Origin: Hybos culiciformis
Lineage: Eukaryota; Arthropoda; Insecta; Diptera; Hybotidae
Assembly (NCBI GenBank): GCA_964007475.1
Contig: OZ023274.1
Location: 98,465,322-98,529,321, forward strand
Direction of reading: 5' to 3'
DNA length: 64,000 bases
Under the pieces are notes generated by a model. That model did not search any database. It saw only the letters and a list, made by a program, of their open reading frames with translations, and had not been told where the DNA came from. Shown in pieces: positions 8,776 to 19,100 of this stretch; within the stretch, counting starts at the first letter, position 1; each line of letters starts with the position of its first letter. The position numbers and the translations under genes were made by a program.

Positions 8776-9717
8776 CTAACATACTGATTTTGGATTTCTA
8801 ACCATTACCCGCGGGTCATATGGTTCAATGGTGTACTTTGATTTATTTTTTGGCATATATCGTCCGACTTGCCAACCGAAACCGCAGCTACTGCAAAAAA
8901 CTTCTTCAGGTTTAATTTGAATTGGTGATAAAAATCTTTCCCTTACACTAACAAGAAATGAAGTTGCACGTTCACACATCCAAGTTCGTCTCGCATCATA
9001 AAGTGGACTGTATTCACAAGTATTCGTCATGAAACACTTCAAAAGTTCTTCTTCTGGTACATTATGTTCAATTTCATCAACATTTGCAAACGGACATTTA
9101 GCAAATCTTGAACAAAAGTCATGGCTTGGATTTTTACATCTTGATTCACTCAATTTGCATCTATTCGGTTTCTTATTGTTTATGCCACAAAAAGGGTCGG
9201 AATTGTCACCTGAACATGGGTTTTTATCGTTTTGGATTTTGCTACACGAAATAGTTGATTCTATGTCACAAGGTTTTTTATGCTCTCGTTTATTACGAGA
9301 ACTATTACTTTTGGTCCTTTTTTTATCATCATTAGCACAATCATTATTTTTATCACCTTCTAGGTTTGCAAGCAACTTTTTAACAAGTGCATTCAGGCAA
9401 CCAGTGCATGGATCTTCTTTGGTGCAATTAATTGGTTTATTGAATTTTTGAATTGTCTTTGTTCCTTCATTATATGGACCAGAATACGTTGGATTTTTGA
9501 TATATTTATCCAAATCGGGACCACAGAGAAATGAATCTCCTAAAGGCGATAATTCTGAAGGTGGCCGTGAGCTGCAAGCCGTTTGGGGACTCGAAAAGCA
9601 TTCACCGATATCTACTTTTATTTCTTCCACTTCATTTTGAATAGTATTAAGTGGGTTTCCTACATCTTTAACTGCTGAGTCTATTTTTTTTAATGATTTG
9701 CAAGGACTACAAGGCAT
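8776..9717 (-). CDS. Gene C2: identical duplicate of gene C (313 aa)
   Basis: Identical to gene C in protein sequence, start (ATG at 9717), stop and poly(A) signal (8731-8736). Its upstream side keeps the native neighbour: about 1.15 kb separates it from the 3' end of intact gene D. That gene C and C2 share 1.1 kb of identical 5' flank means both copies probably keep full regulatory sequence. Confidence 0.85.
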   Translation of the reverse strand: MPCSPCKSLKKIDSAVKDVGNPLNTIQNEVEEIKVDIGECFSSPQTACSSRPPSELSPLGDSFLCGPDLDKYIKNPTYSGPYNEGTKTIQKFNKPINCTKEDPCTGCLNALVKKLLANLEGDKNNDCANDDKKRTKSNSSRNKREHKKPCDIESTISCSKIQNDKNPCSGDNSDPFCGINNKKPNRCKLSESRCKNPSHDFCSRFAKCPFANVDEIEHNVPEEELLKCFMTNTCEYSPLYDARRTWMCERATSFLVSVRERFLSPIQIKPEEVFCSSCGFGWQVGRYMPKNKSKYTIEPYDPRVMVRNPKSVC

Positions 9718-9759
9718 TTGAACTTTGTATGTTTTTTTGATTTTTATTCTTTATGAAAA

Positions 9760-9766
9760 AATTTTG
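9760..9766 (-). promoter_or_regulatory. CNAAATT motif upstream of gene C2
   Basis: CAAAATT, the duplicate of the site at 6074-6080. Confidence 0.3.
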
Positions 9767-10808
9767 AATTTAAAAAAAGAAGTTTTTTTTTTTTTTTTTT
9801 ATTATTTTAATAATTTTGATTACTTTCTCACAATCAAATTTCAATTTATTTGAGACATAAAAAATTAAGTTTTTAAGATTTAATTCATAAGTTTTTCCTT
9901 TAACGTACCTACTAGACCAATTACTATACCTATTTTGTGATTTCAGGAAAATCACGATTATGGTTTAATTTTTAGTTGATTTAAGTCTAGTAATCAATAA
10001 ATCAATTGGGATGGCATAAAGATAATAATAGTAAAAAAATAAATTTTCTTCTTTGAAATTGCTCATACACTTAAGCTCGGTGAAAAAACATTATGAGCTA
10101 AGTAGTTTTGCATCGCCAATGGGCGTTAGTGACAGTGCATGACGTTAATCGAAGCAAAAATTGTGTTTGGCTTCGGTTATAAAAAATTAATGCAAAATTT
10201 TAAACAAGTTTTAAATTCAAATTGATTAAAAATTCTCAAGGGTAGATTATATTTTTTCTTTTCATTAATACCCAAAAGTTTTCATAGAATTTCACGGACA
10301 ATACTATGGTAGTAGGTATCCACTAATGCTAAATTTAATTTTTTAATTTTTTTAGTGCTTTTGTAGTTAATTTTCTGATTTTTTGATAATTTTCATAAAA
10401 ATATAAATAAATTTCCGTTATTCAATTTAAATAATAAAATTCAAGTTATTGACAATATGCATATTATTATATTATATCATCGAAAATTATAGAAGAATTT
10501 CTACAAAATTATTTTGATCCAATTCAGTAGATCAACAATTAGTTCAGATCCAAACGTTCGATAAAAAACGACGTTCAAGATGAATATTGATGGGTAACAT
10601 AAAAACAAACATTTCTTTGACAATTAAATCAACCTATGTATATTTACATTTACCTTATTTTAATAAACAAGGTCAATCTGCGGCTTCTTTGAGAATTAAG
10701 ATTTCACAGATTTCTTTACGGTCGTAATAGCCTTTACCAAATATTAAGTATATGAGTTGTAGTTAGTCGCAAAACAAGTTTTTTTTTTGTATTTTCATTT
10801 GTTCTATA

Positions 10809-10814
10809 TTTATT
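10809..10814 (-). promoter_or_regulatory. Poly(A) signal of gene D
   Basis: AATAAA on the minus strand, 53 bases past the TAA of gene D, in the phrase CGGAAATAAAT that is also found after gene C. Confidence 0.6.
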
Positions 10815-10866
10815 TCCGAAATATTATAATTTAAAATATGGTCACAATAATAGCAAATCTTTTAAT

Positions 10867-11952
10867 TTAAGAATCTTTTTTTTTTTTTCTATTTCTACAC
10901 ATTATCATCGGATCATAGGGTTGAATGGAGAACTTAGATTTTTTTTTCGGGAACTGTCGTCCGATTTGCCAACCTAAACAACAACTACTTGGAAAAACTT
11001 CATCAGGATTAGGTTTAATTGGTTTTAAATTTTTATCCCGCACATTGACAAGCAATGAAACGGCACGATCACTTAACCAGTTTCGTCTTTTTGTTTGAAA
11101 ATTTGAATCTGCCGCGCAAGGTTGCATCATAAAACATTTCATAAGTTCTGTTTCCGATACACTTCGATCATCCTCAGCCATAGGACATGAAGCAAATTTT
11201 GAACAAAAATCATGGTTTTGAATTCTGCATTTTTCTTCACATTTTTTTGTTTCTTTTTTGTTAGCATCACAGTCGACATTGTCACCGGGACATTGGTTTC
11301 CTCCGTCTTCGTCTTCGCTTTCGCAACTTGCGGCGCATCTCGAAGCGATTGATTTATCACACGATTTTTTAGGTTTATTACAAGATTTGCTATTTTCGTT
11401 CATAAAATCACAGTTTAATTTCTTTTGTTTATTACAATCATCTTTTGGTTCATCTTTTTTAATACTACAATCCAAAGTTTTAAGTAAATTTTTAATGACT
11501 GCATTTAGACAATCAATGCACGGATCTTCTTTTGAACAATTCCGAGGCTTATAAGGCCTTTGAAATGTTTTCGCTCCACCTTTATTTTTTGAAGGAAAAG
11601 ATGGACTAAAGTATTTTTCTAGATCGGCAGCACAGGGAAATTCGGTTTTCATCGAACAAAAACGTAGTGTTTTGCATGACCTATTCATTGTGTCCTTTTG
11701 TCGTGCCACTTGCTCACATCTACCAGCAGAACCAAATGCACAGGAATAATGCTCGCAAATTGCACATGGATCCCCCGCCCGTCCTTGAGGGCATGCAGGT
11801 TCGTCATCTAGACATGGACCTGGAAATTCTATTGGGTTGAGGTTAGGGCATGGCTTGTGTTTGTGTTGTGGTCGACCAATGCTAATTGAATTAAAATATT
11901 TTCCGATATCAGCAACTGCCGTTGAGCTTAATTTGCAACATCCACATGGCAT
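10867..11952 (-). CDS. Gene D: lysine/cysteine-rich family protein, longest member (361 aa)
   Basis: Unknown function, same subfamily as C (MPCGCC start). It carries an extra N-terminal Cys-rich insert (about 35-100: CPNLNP, CLDDEPAC, DPCAICEHYSCAFG, CEQ, CKTLRFC) not present in the others. The family core follows: FPCAADLEKYF (105-115); CSKEDPCIDCLNAVIKNLL (139-157); Lys/Cys linker with an acidic ESEDEDGG patch; NHDFCSKFASCPM (246-258); ETELMKCFMMQPC (267-279); RRNWLSDRAVSLLVNVRDK (289-307); DEVFPSSCCLGWQIGRQFPK (317-336); KKSKFSIQPYD (337-347). The tail is a poly-Lys stretch. The start is the ATG at 11952. It is intact here; its last 23 codons are also found broken off at 7181-7250. Confidence 0.88.
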   Translation of the reverse strand: MPCGCCKLSSTAVADIGKYFNSISIGRPQHKHKPCPNLNPIEFPGPCLDDEPACPQGRAGDPCAICEHYSCAFGSAGRCEQVARQKDTMNRSCKTLRFCSMKTEFPCAADLEKYFSPSFPSKNKGGAKTFQRPYKPRNCSKEDPCIDCLNAVIKNLLKTLDCSIKKDEPKDDCNKQKKLNCDFMNENSKSCNKPKKSCDKSIASRCAASCESEDEDGGNQCPGDNVDCDANKKETKKCEEKCRIQNHDFCSKFASCPMAEDDRSVSETELMKCFMMQPCAADSNFQTKRRNWLSDRAVSLLVNVRDKNLKPIKPNPDEVFPSSCCLGWQIGRQFPKKKSKFSIQPYDPMIMCRNRKKKKDS

Positions 11953-11994
11953 TTGAAATTATTATCTGTTGTAGATTCTATGAATATGATTAAA

Positions 11995-12001
11995 AATTTT
12001 G
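11995..12001 (-). promoter_or_regulatory. CNAAATT motif upstream of gene D
   Basis: The minus strand reads CAAAATT, 43-49 bases before the ATG. Both the distance and the flanking bases match gene C. Confidence 0.35.
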
Positions 12002-12008
12002 AATTTTT

Positions 12009-14170
12009 AGAATTTTATTGCCGAATTATTTTTGTTATAAATATTTATGAATTCAATCCATTAAAATTTTAAATTTAAGACAAATAAAATTAAGATCCTA
12101 AGGTAGTTAGGAATTAAAATTATTTTCTTCGATTAAGTTTATCTCGACAAAAAAAAAAAATGAAGAAAGTAAGTTCTAAAATTAGTTACTACTTTAAATT
12201 GTTTGTTCAAATGGAAATATCTGTAAATTTCTTCTAAGTCCGCGATGTAACAATGAAAAGTTGAAAAAGTAGTTTAGAAGTGTGTTCACATTATGCGTGT
12301 AGCAATTGCGAACTGGAACCTTAATTAAGCAAGAAACAAAAAATCAATTCACCTTAAAGTCTCAAAAAATCTTACTTTAAATAATTATTAACAAAAAATA
12401 CAAAATTTGTTCTTACCACTCTCTTGAATTCAACCCAAGATTGTAATTTGTACTGAATGAACAGTAATGTAAAGTCTATACTAAATAGGATATTTTTTAA
12501 GAGGGTAAGGTAAAAACTAGAGTGTCCATTCTACCAAAACATTTTTTTTTCTCGATAATTATAACTCCAGATCAAAGTGAATGAGAATATGGATATTTTG
12601 ACATTAATTGAAATTTGTCGATTAGTTTAATAGTTACAATCATTTGGGGATGACGAATACACGTACAGGCAAACAGACGGATTTACGGATGGTATAAATT
12701 ACTATGAAATAGCATCTTCTTATGTAAATGTTTAATTTTATTCCAGTGTATTAATTTTTATTTATATTAATATTCATATTTAAATTTCCATGTATTTATT
12801 CATTTAAAATATTTCGTAATGTTACAGACATGTATAATGAATATAATAAATTAATCTTAAAAAATTAAAGGTTTAAAAATTAAACAAAAAAAATCATCTG
12901 TTGTATATGTTTTTATTGAAAACTCCACTATGGTATTGAATTAAATTATACACATAGACATTATTTTAGTATGTAAAATTAGGTACACATTAATGCAAAC
13001 CTATATTAATTGTGATTTTTTTTGTATAAAAAAAGTAAGAGAAAGGTATATATTGAATAAGCGATTTTATATAAATAAAATGTAGATATTAAATTTCGTA
13101 AAAATAATAAAAAAAAATTAAAAAAAAGAATTATCTTATTTTAAGATATTAATAAATTCGGATAATATTGTGTAGTTAGTTTTAGATGTAAATAAATAAT
13201 AATTTTATTGATAAGAACTTGTGTTAAGATAAATGCAGTAGGTATCTTAATTTCATGTTCCATCATTTGGAACTTTTTTTGGGATTTTTCTTCGTCAAAT
13301 AGTGTTAATAGTTTTATTATAGAAATGCGCAATATTATATGCAGTCGTACCGTATATTAAGAGAATATTATTGAAATAAGAAATATTTTTTTTGTTTAAA
13401 AATATAAACCGTATAAGAGGTCACAAAATAAATGGCTCAAGTTTACAAAATACTAAAATAATAATAATAATAACATTTTACATAATCGAAATAACTATAA
13501 AGAACTGAATGTGAAAGCTTTCAATTATTGTTTATTTAAGAATTTTTTGTTTGTCATTCATTACATTTTGTTATAATTAATAACCTGTATTGTATATAAT
13601 TGTGTATTATATATACAATAAATTATCGATGAATTATATACATATATAATTAATATGTTGAATGCATGAACTCTAATTAGGTAATATTATATAAAAAATT
13701 ATTTATTTTTGGATTTTATACATTTAGTAATTATTATACTACACTTTTAGTTAAAGTGTATGATGGTTTTGAACAACCTATATTATTACAATTTTGCCGA
13801 AGAATAATATACACGTACAGGAACAATCAATATGTATTTCTGTTACAATATTCTATCTTAATTTTTTACTACAATTTGTACGTAGGTATGTTTCCACAAT
13901 TATTATGTGTATATAAACCTAAACATAATAAATACCTAAAATGTATATATTATATAAAGGGGGAAAATATTTGTAAAATAATATTAAAATGAAATGTAAA
14001 CAAAAAAAAGCCGGCATTAAAAATTTCTTTGTATTTTATTTATTTGATTTTAATAACAAAAAATTGTATGTTGCGAAAATACTAATATGTATTAGTTTCC
14101 GATTGCTTTACAAAATTATGTTTTGAAATTTTCATTAAATCTATAACCTTGAATAATTGAAAATCTTATA
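12009..14170. other. AT-rich intergenic stretch, no gene seen
   Basis: Upstream side of the cluster's last gene. Short open frames here have no codon bias, no motif and no partner signals. Only low-complexity A/T runs and a CAGGCAAACAGACGGA phrase near 12666, common in decayed insect repeats, stand out. Confidence 0.5.
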
Positions 14171-14185
14171 CATCGAGTATTAATA

Positions 14186-14257
14186 CTTTCGGAGCTGCTG
14201 TATTATAGTTGAAAATGCTCCAGATGCCGAGAAAACTCTTTCAGAAGCATCAATGTT
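14186..14257 (-). pseudogene. hAT transposase C-terminal remnant
   Basis: The minus strand translates to a 24-codon piece containing SERVFSASGAFS followed by LRK. SERVFS(x)(A/S)G is the conserved start of the hAT C-terminal dimerisation region. Stops and frame breaks surround it and no paired inverted ends were identified, so it is a decayed fragment. Confidence 0.65.
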
Positions 14258-14764
14258 GGTTTTAAGGTCAACATTGTATAACATTTTTTTTCCTCTAGAT
14301 TTGAGTAGTTTCAGACCTTTTTCGATATTTGAATTATTTAGTTAGATTGTTTGATATTATCATTTGTATGATTAAATTCTAGTAGTTCTAAATTATATTG
14401 TATACATGATTGGCTTTGACCGAAACTACTAAATGTACGCCTTAACTTTCCTGTAATTTTTTTTTACATTACTCATTTCTCAAATATTGTTTTTTTTTTT
14501 GTAAGGAACACAATGAACATAAAAAATAGTAGACTAAGATAATATTTTTATGTTATATGTTTATATACAGAAAAAAGAATAACACGCGATAAAAGTATAA
14601 AATTCCCTTTACTGAGAAAATATTCTCATTGTATATTAACCTTTTATTAACTCTCTGCAGCGTTTGTAGTCGTCGTAATTTTTTGTATACCTACATAATG
14701 TAAGTAAATGATTAAATGTTCAATATTTCTAATTTTTTTCTATTATGTCGTCATATGAAAATAT

Positions 14765-14765
14765 T

Positions 14766-14802
<37 letters not shown>

Positions 14803-14803
14803 T
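14765..14803. repeat. (TA)n microsatellite
   Basis: A nearly pure TA dinucleotide tract interrupted by one G. Confidence 0.85.
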
Positions 14804-15242
14804 AAAATAAACCCAAACAAAACATAGAAAGAGAGAAAAATAAAAAATCAAGAAAAACAAAGGAAAAAAATAAAAAAAATAAATTTTCCGCGCTTTTATC
14901 GCGATGTCAAAGTAAAAAAAAAAATTTAACTTTATATATCCTACACATATATTTTTGAATAATTTTTATTTTTATTAATGTGAAATTTATTAATCCGATA
15001 TTCCGAAGACGCACTGTTTTCTTTCAAATGTCAGATACAAAGCTGATATGAAATTTAAGTTATATTGTAGTTTAATAAAAACTCAAATATATCAAGTTCA
15101 AAAGATTCTGTGTCAGGCTTTGGCTAACGTATAATTTATAACTTGAGACGAACATTGAAATTGTAAACAAATCAATATTATTTTAAGAAATATTCCAAAA
15201 CCAAAGAATTAATCGATAGTTATCGTGATGCAATATGGCGGT

Positions 15243-16122
15243 TAGGGTGCCACTTATTTATATACAAAAAAAAATCATATTTTGATGAGTGCCGGGCGAA
15301 ATTTTGTTCCAATGGACCTAAAAGTAGTCTCTACAAAATATTAGCTCAATCTAACATTTTTAACCTGCCCCTCTTAACATGCTTTTGTATAGTGTTGCAC
15401 CATTGATTTTTGTACCTGAAATTTCGAAAAATTTCGTAGGTTCTGCTAATAGAAAATTTTTCGAACAAAAAACAAATAATTTATGAAGTTTAGCGAGTCC
15501 AGACTAATGATTTTTCGATTTTTTAAATTATTTTTATAATTCGTAAAGAAATATTTCTAGTAGGACAATCCAAACATCATACTCGTATAACAGACAGAAA
15601 ATTGCCGTAGTATTGTGATGTTCTATTTATAAAATGCGTGAATTCAAACTTTATTGCATTCGAAATAATCACCATTCAAGAAGAGAAAATTTTTTTACTC
15701 AAACAGCGTGAAAAGTGTATTACAGAAAACTTTCTTGTATGAAAAAAGAAGAAATATCTCAGTCAACCAGAGAAGTCTTGGAGCAACGTTTCAGCCCGGG
15801 AAATTAAACTTTAAAAAATAATTAGTTTTAGGACTTTGTATTTACAAATATGTATTGTAATAATTTGAAAATCTTATTTGATATTATATACAAAATCTTA
15901 AATTAAGTAAAGAGTAATTTTATAAGACTGTGTAACGCTCAAATGAATGAAAAAACCATGTAGAATTCTAGTAAAATATATGAAAACTTAACCGCCAAGC
16001 GGGTCGTTTTAATGGTATCCAATTGAGCTAAATTTTTGTGGGGATGGTTTTTAGATATAATAGAACAAAATTCCGCCCGACACTCCCAAAAAAATTAATT
16101 TTCAAAAATAAGTGGCACCCTA
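15243..16122. mobile_element. Non-autonomous hAT-like element (880 bp)
   Basis: The left end TAGGGTGCCACTTATTT and the right end (reverse complement TAGGGTGCCACTTATTT) agree. Similarity continues inward for about 75 bases, including GTGCCGGGCGAAATTTTGTTC against GTGTCGGGCGGAATTTTGTTC. Flanks ATGGCGGT (15235-15242) and AAAGCGGT (16123-16130) match at 6 of 8 positions, fitting an old 8-bp hAT target duplication. No transposase coding was seen inside. Confidence 0.75.
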
Positions 16123-16130
16123 AAAGCGGT

Positions 16131-19100
16131 AAATTTAATGATTCCAAAAAAATAATTTTTTCAGGCAAATATATGGTTGTTAAAGAGCAAGATAAACACA
16201 AAAATATTTGCTTTAGTTTGCAATAATTGAACAAGTTCAGTAATGAGCAAAATCTAATGTACTGAAGCGGTGAATCAAATTTGATTTAAATTTTATGAAA
16301 ATATTTATTTTTCCATAATAGTTTCAACGAATGTAAAATTTTTTCGATATCAGGCAAATGATTATGAAGTTCATGCTAAATTGAAAATTTGTAAATTTTA
16401 GAACAAATGAATTATATTATTCCAAAAAACAAAAAATGTCAAAAACATTATTATAAAGTAGACTCATTCTATATTCGCGGTGCAACAGGATTGTCTTCTT
16501 TTTTTTTTACTTAAAATAAATCAGGAACATATTATTTATTTTTTTATTTTTAATAATTCTTTTCAGTTTTTCATGAAACTTTATCGTATAAAGTTCTATG
16601 TTCTCGAACAAATTATTTAAAAAAAAAAAAAAGAAGATATTATTTATTTTTACGGCCCTTTGCTTCTTATAGTGTTTTGTTTTTGTTTTGTTTTTTTTTT
16701 TTTCTTTCTTTCTTTACGATAATACAATATTGTTGTGCCATTAATATAATTACGGTTTTCAATAAATTAAAAACAAAAAGTTCTTAAAATTAATAAAAGT
16801 GTTTATCGAATAAAAATAATAATTATTTAAAAATAAATAAATAAAATTGAATTTTTTTTTATTAAGAGTGCAAAGGCTTAATGAAGCATATAATAATTTT
16901 TTTTTATTATTATTATTATATTAATAATTTAATAGTTCAATACAATTAAAAAAAAAAAACAAACTTAAAAATTAATCAAAATAAAAAATCGGATATAAAA
17001 TAATGTTCAGTTGAAAAATACAAAAAGTAAATATAAATAAAATTGAATGAATAATAATTTATTTATTTCATAAAAAAAAAAAAAAATTTACGTGAAAAAC
17101 AAAAATAATCAACATTGATAAAATATAGAATTTTAAAATTTTATTTGCCATTGTTTTTTTGTTGTTTTTTTTCGGGAATTTCCCTATTAGAAATTTAAAT
17201 ATTTTATATTTTTGTCATAGAGCTTAAATTTTAAGCCGGTTGCATATATTTAAATTTCTTCTTTTTTTTTTAATTTAATTTAAAATTTTTTTTTTAATTT
17301 ATTAATAATATCAATTTTATATAGAATTTTATTACGTAAAGTTAGGCCATTATAGAGTGAATTACTGTGTTCTGCACTTTGAAACGGATGATTGATACTC
17401 TGTCTTTAATTAATGAATTTGAAGCTTATTGTATAAAGTTAGATAATGTTTGTGTTTAGTTCAGTTAGTGTTGTAATATAATTTAAATAATTCATTTGAA
17501 ATTGAAACAAACCATAACTATTTTAATTGTTTAACTTGGTGGTCCTTCGAACTGAATGAAGTACTAAAAGTTTATATTAAGAATACATATTTTTTTATAT
17601 AAATGCAATCAATTCAGTAAATATCAGTAATAATTTTTTCCCGAGTAATCAGTAATAATTTTTTCAATAGCAATTTTAATAAAATTCTACCTTAAAAATT
17701 TTCGAGAACTTTAAATTAAAAAAATAAATTGTTAATATAGTACACATTAAGCTTAGGGACCTTTAAATTTGGTTTTATAAAGAAAATCTATTTATTTCAG
17801 TCAATTCTTGTTCGGGAATTCTTCAAATCAAATTATAACATAATGTTAATCTGAATAATATTGCATGTAATATGTAATGTTATGTATTCATTTAGTATTA
17901 AGCTTTATATATTTACAATATGTAGGTTTTCTTTTCTTTTTATTTTTTGTATTATATATTTAAAAAAAAAAATTTGCAATAATAAAGAATAAAATAAAAA
18001 TTTTAAAATTCAGTTTATTTAAGCGGAAAATTTATTTATATTTTATTTTATTTTTAATTTTTTATTCTTCAATAAAATATTATTAAAATTGTGTTCAAAC
18101 TCAATGAAGCATATTGTTTATTTACAAATACTAAAAAAAAAAAATTATCATTCAACAATTATTGGCAAAGACTTTTTGTTTTTGGAAAATTATTGCAAAT
18201 TGGAATAATAATAACTCGTAATTGCTATGGAGTTCTTTTGTTAAGAGGTGTCTTGCTACAATGATATTTGACTCTTGACTTTGACCACAATGAATAAAAA
18301 TTAATTAATAATAATCAAAAATGTTTTAACATTAATAATCTTGTTAATGGTTTGTGAAAAATGTATTAAAAATATAATTTAAAATTAATTAAATCATCGT
18401 AAAATTTTTTTCAATATTTCGTTTTATAGATTTCTTTAGCGTGTTTTATAAGTTTTTATAAACAAATGTTAATATTTTCTAATGAATGATTTTTGTTTAA
18501 ATTTCTCAATGCATTGAGGTCGAAATTGTCAAAAAATTAAAATGTTCTTTTTGAGAAAATTTGATATGTAAACATTATTCTTTATTGTTCAATTTTATAC
18601 CATAAAATTTTAAAATAAGCCAAAATAGAATTCTGTAAGTTTATTGATACTCTCCTTTATTTACCTATGGTTCTTGTTATGGCATTAGAAAATGTCGATC
18701 TAAAATTCCTGCTATTCGAGAATAAAGTTTACAAAAATGTAGGGATACAAATAATAACACTACGGCTATTCACTAAAATAATATATGATTAAGTTTATCA
18801 AAACCAAAATTATGAATATCATAAATCCATATAAAATAAACTTAGGAATGCAATATTATAAAAATATAATTCAAATAATATATAGAACTTTTCAACGAAC
18901 CATATAATCTCAAAGTTGAAATAGTATACAACATATTTTCAGATGAACTATCTTTGTTTTTATGCATCGATATGCATTTTTCATAATACGATTTACAATA
19001 CATATTATAATTTTGCTAAAATTTATTATTCATTAGTCATTAAATGAGTTAAAGAGTAAGCTAAGTGAATAAAAATAAATGTCATATTATAATAATAATA

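Larger units (their letters stand above)
7250..10936. repeat. Second copy of the 3,686-bp tandem duplication (genes B2 and C2)
   Basis: A direct copy of 3564-7249 plus one shared junction base (A at 7250). The two encoded protein pairs are identical in full, and no difference was seen in the non-coding parts compared. The junction shows about one base of microhomology and no transposon end. That fits end joining or replication-based duplication rather than recombination between long repeats. An assembly artefact is a live alternative. Confidence 0.93.
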
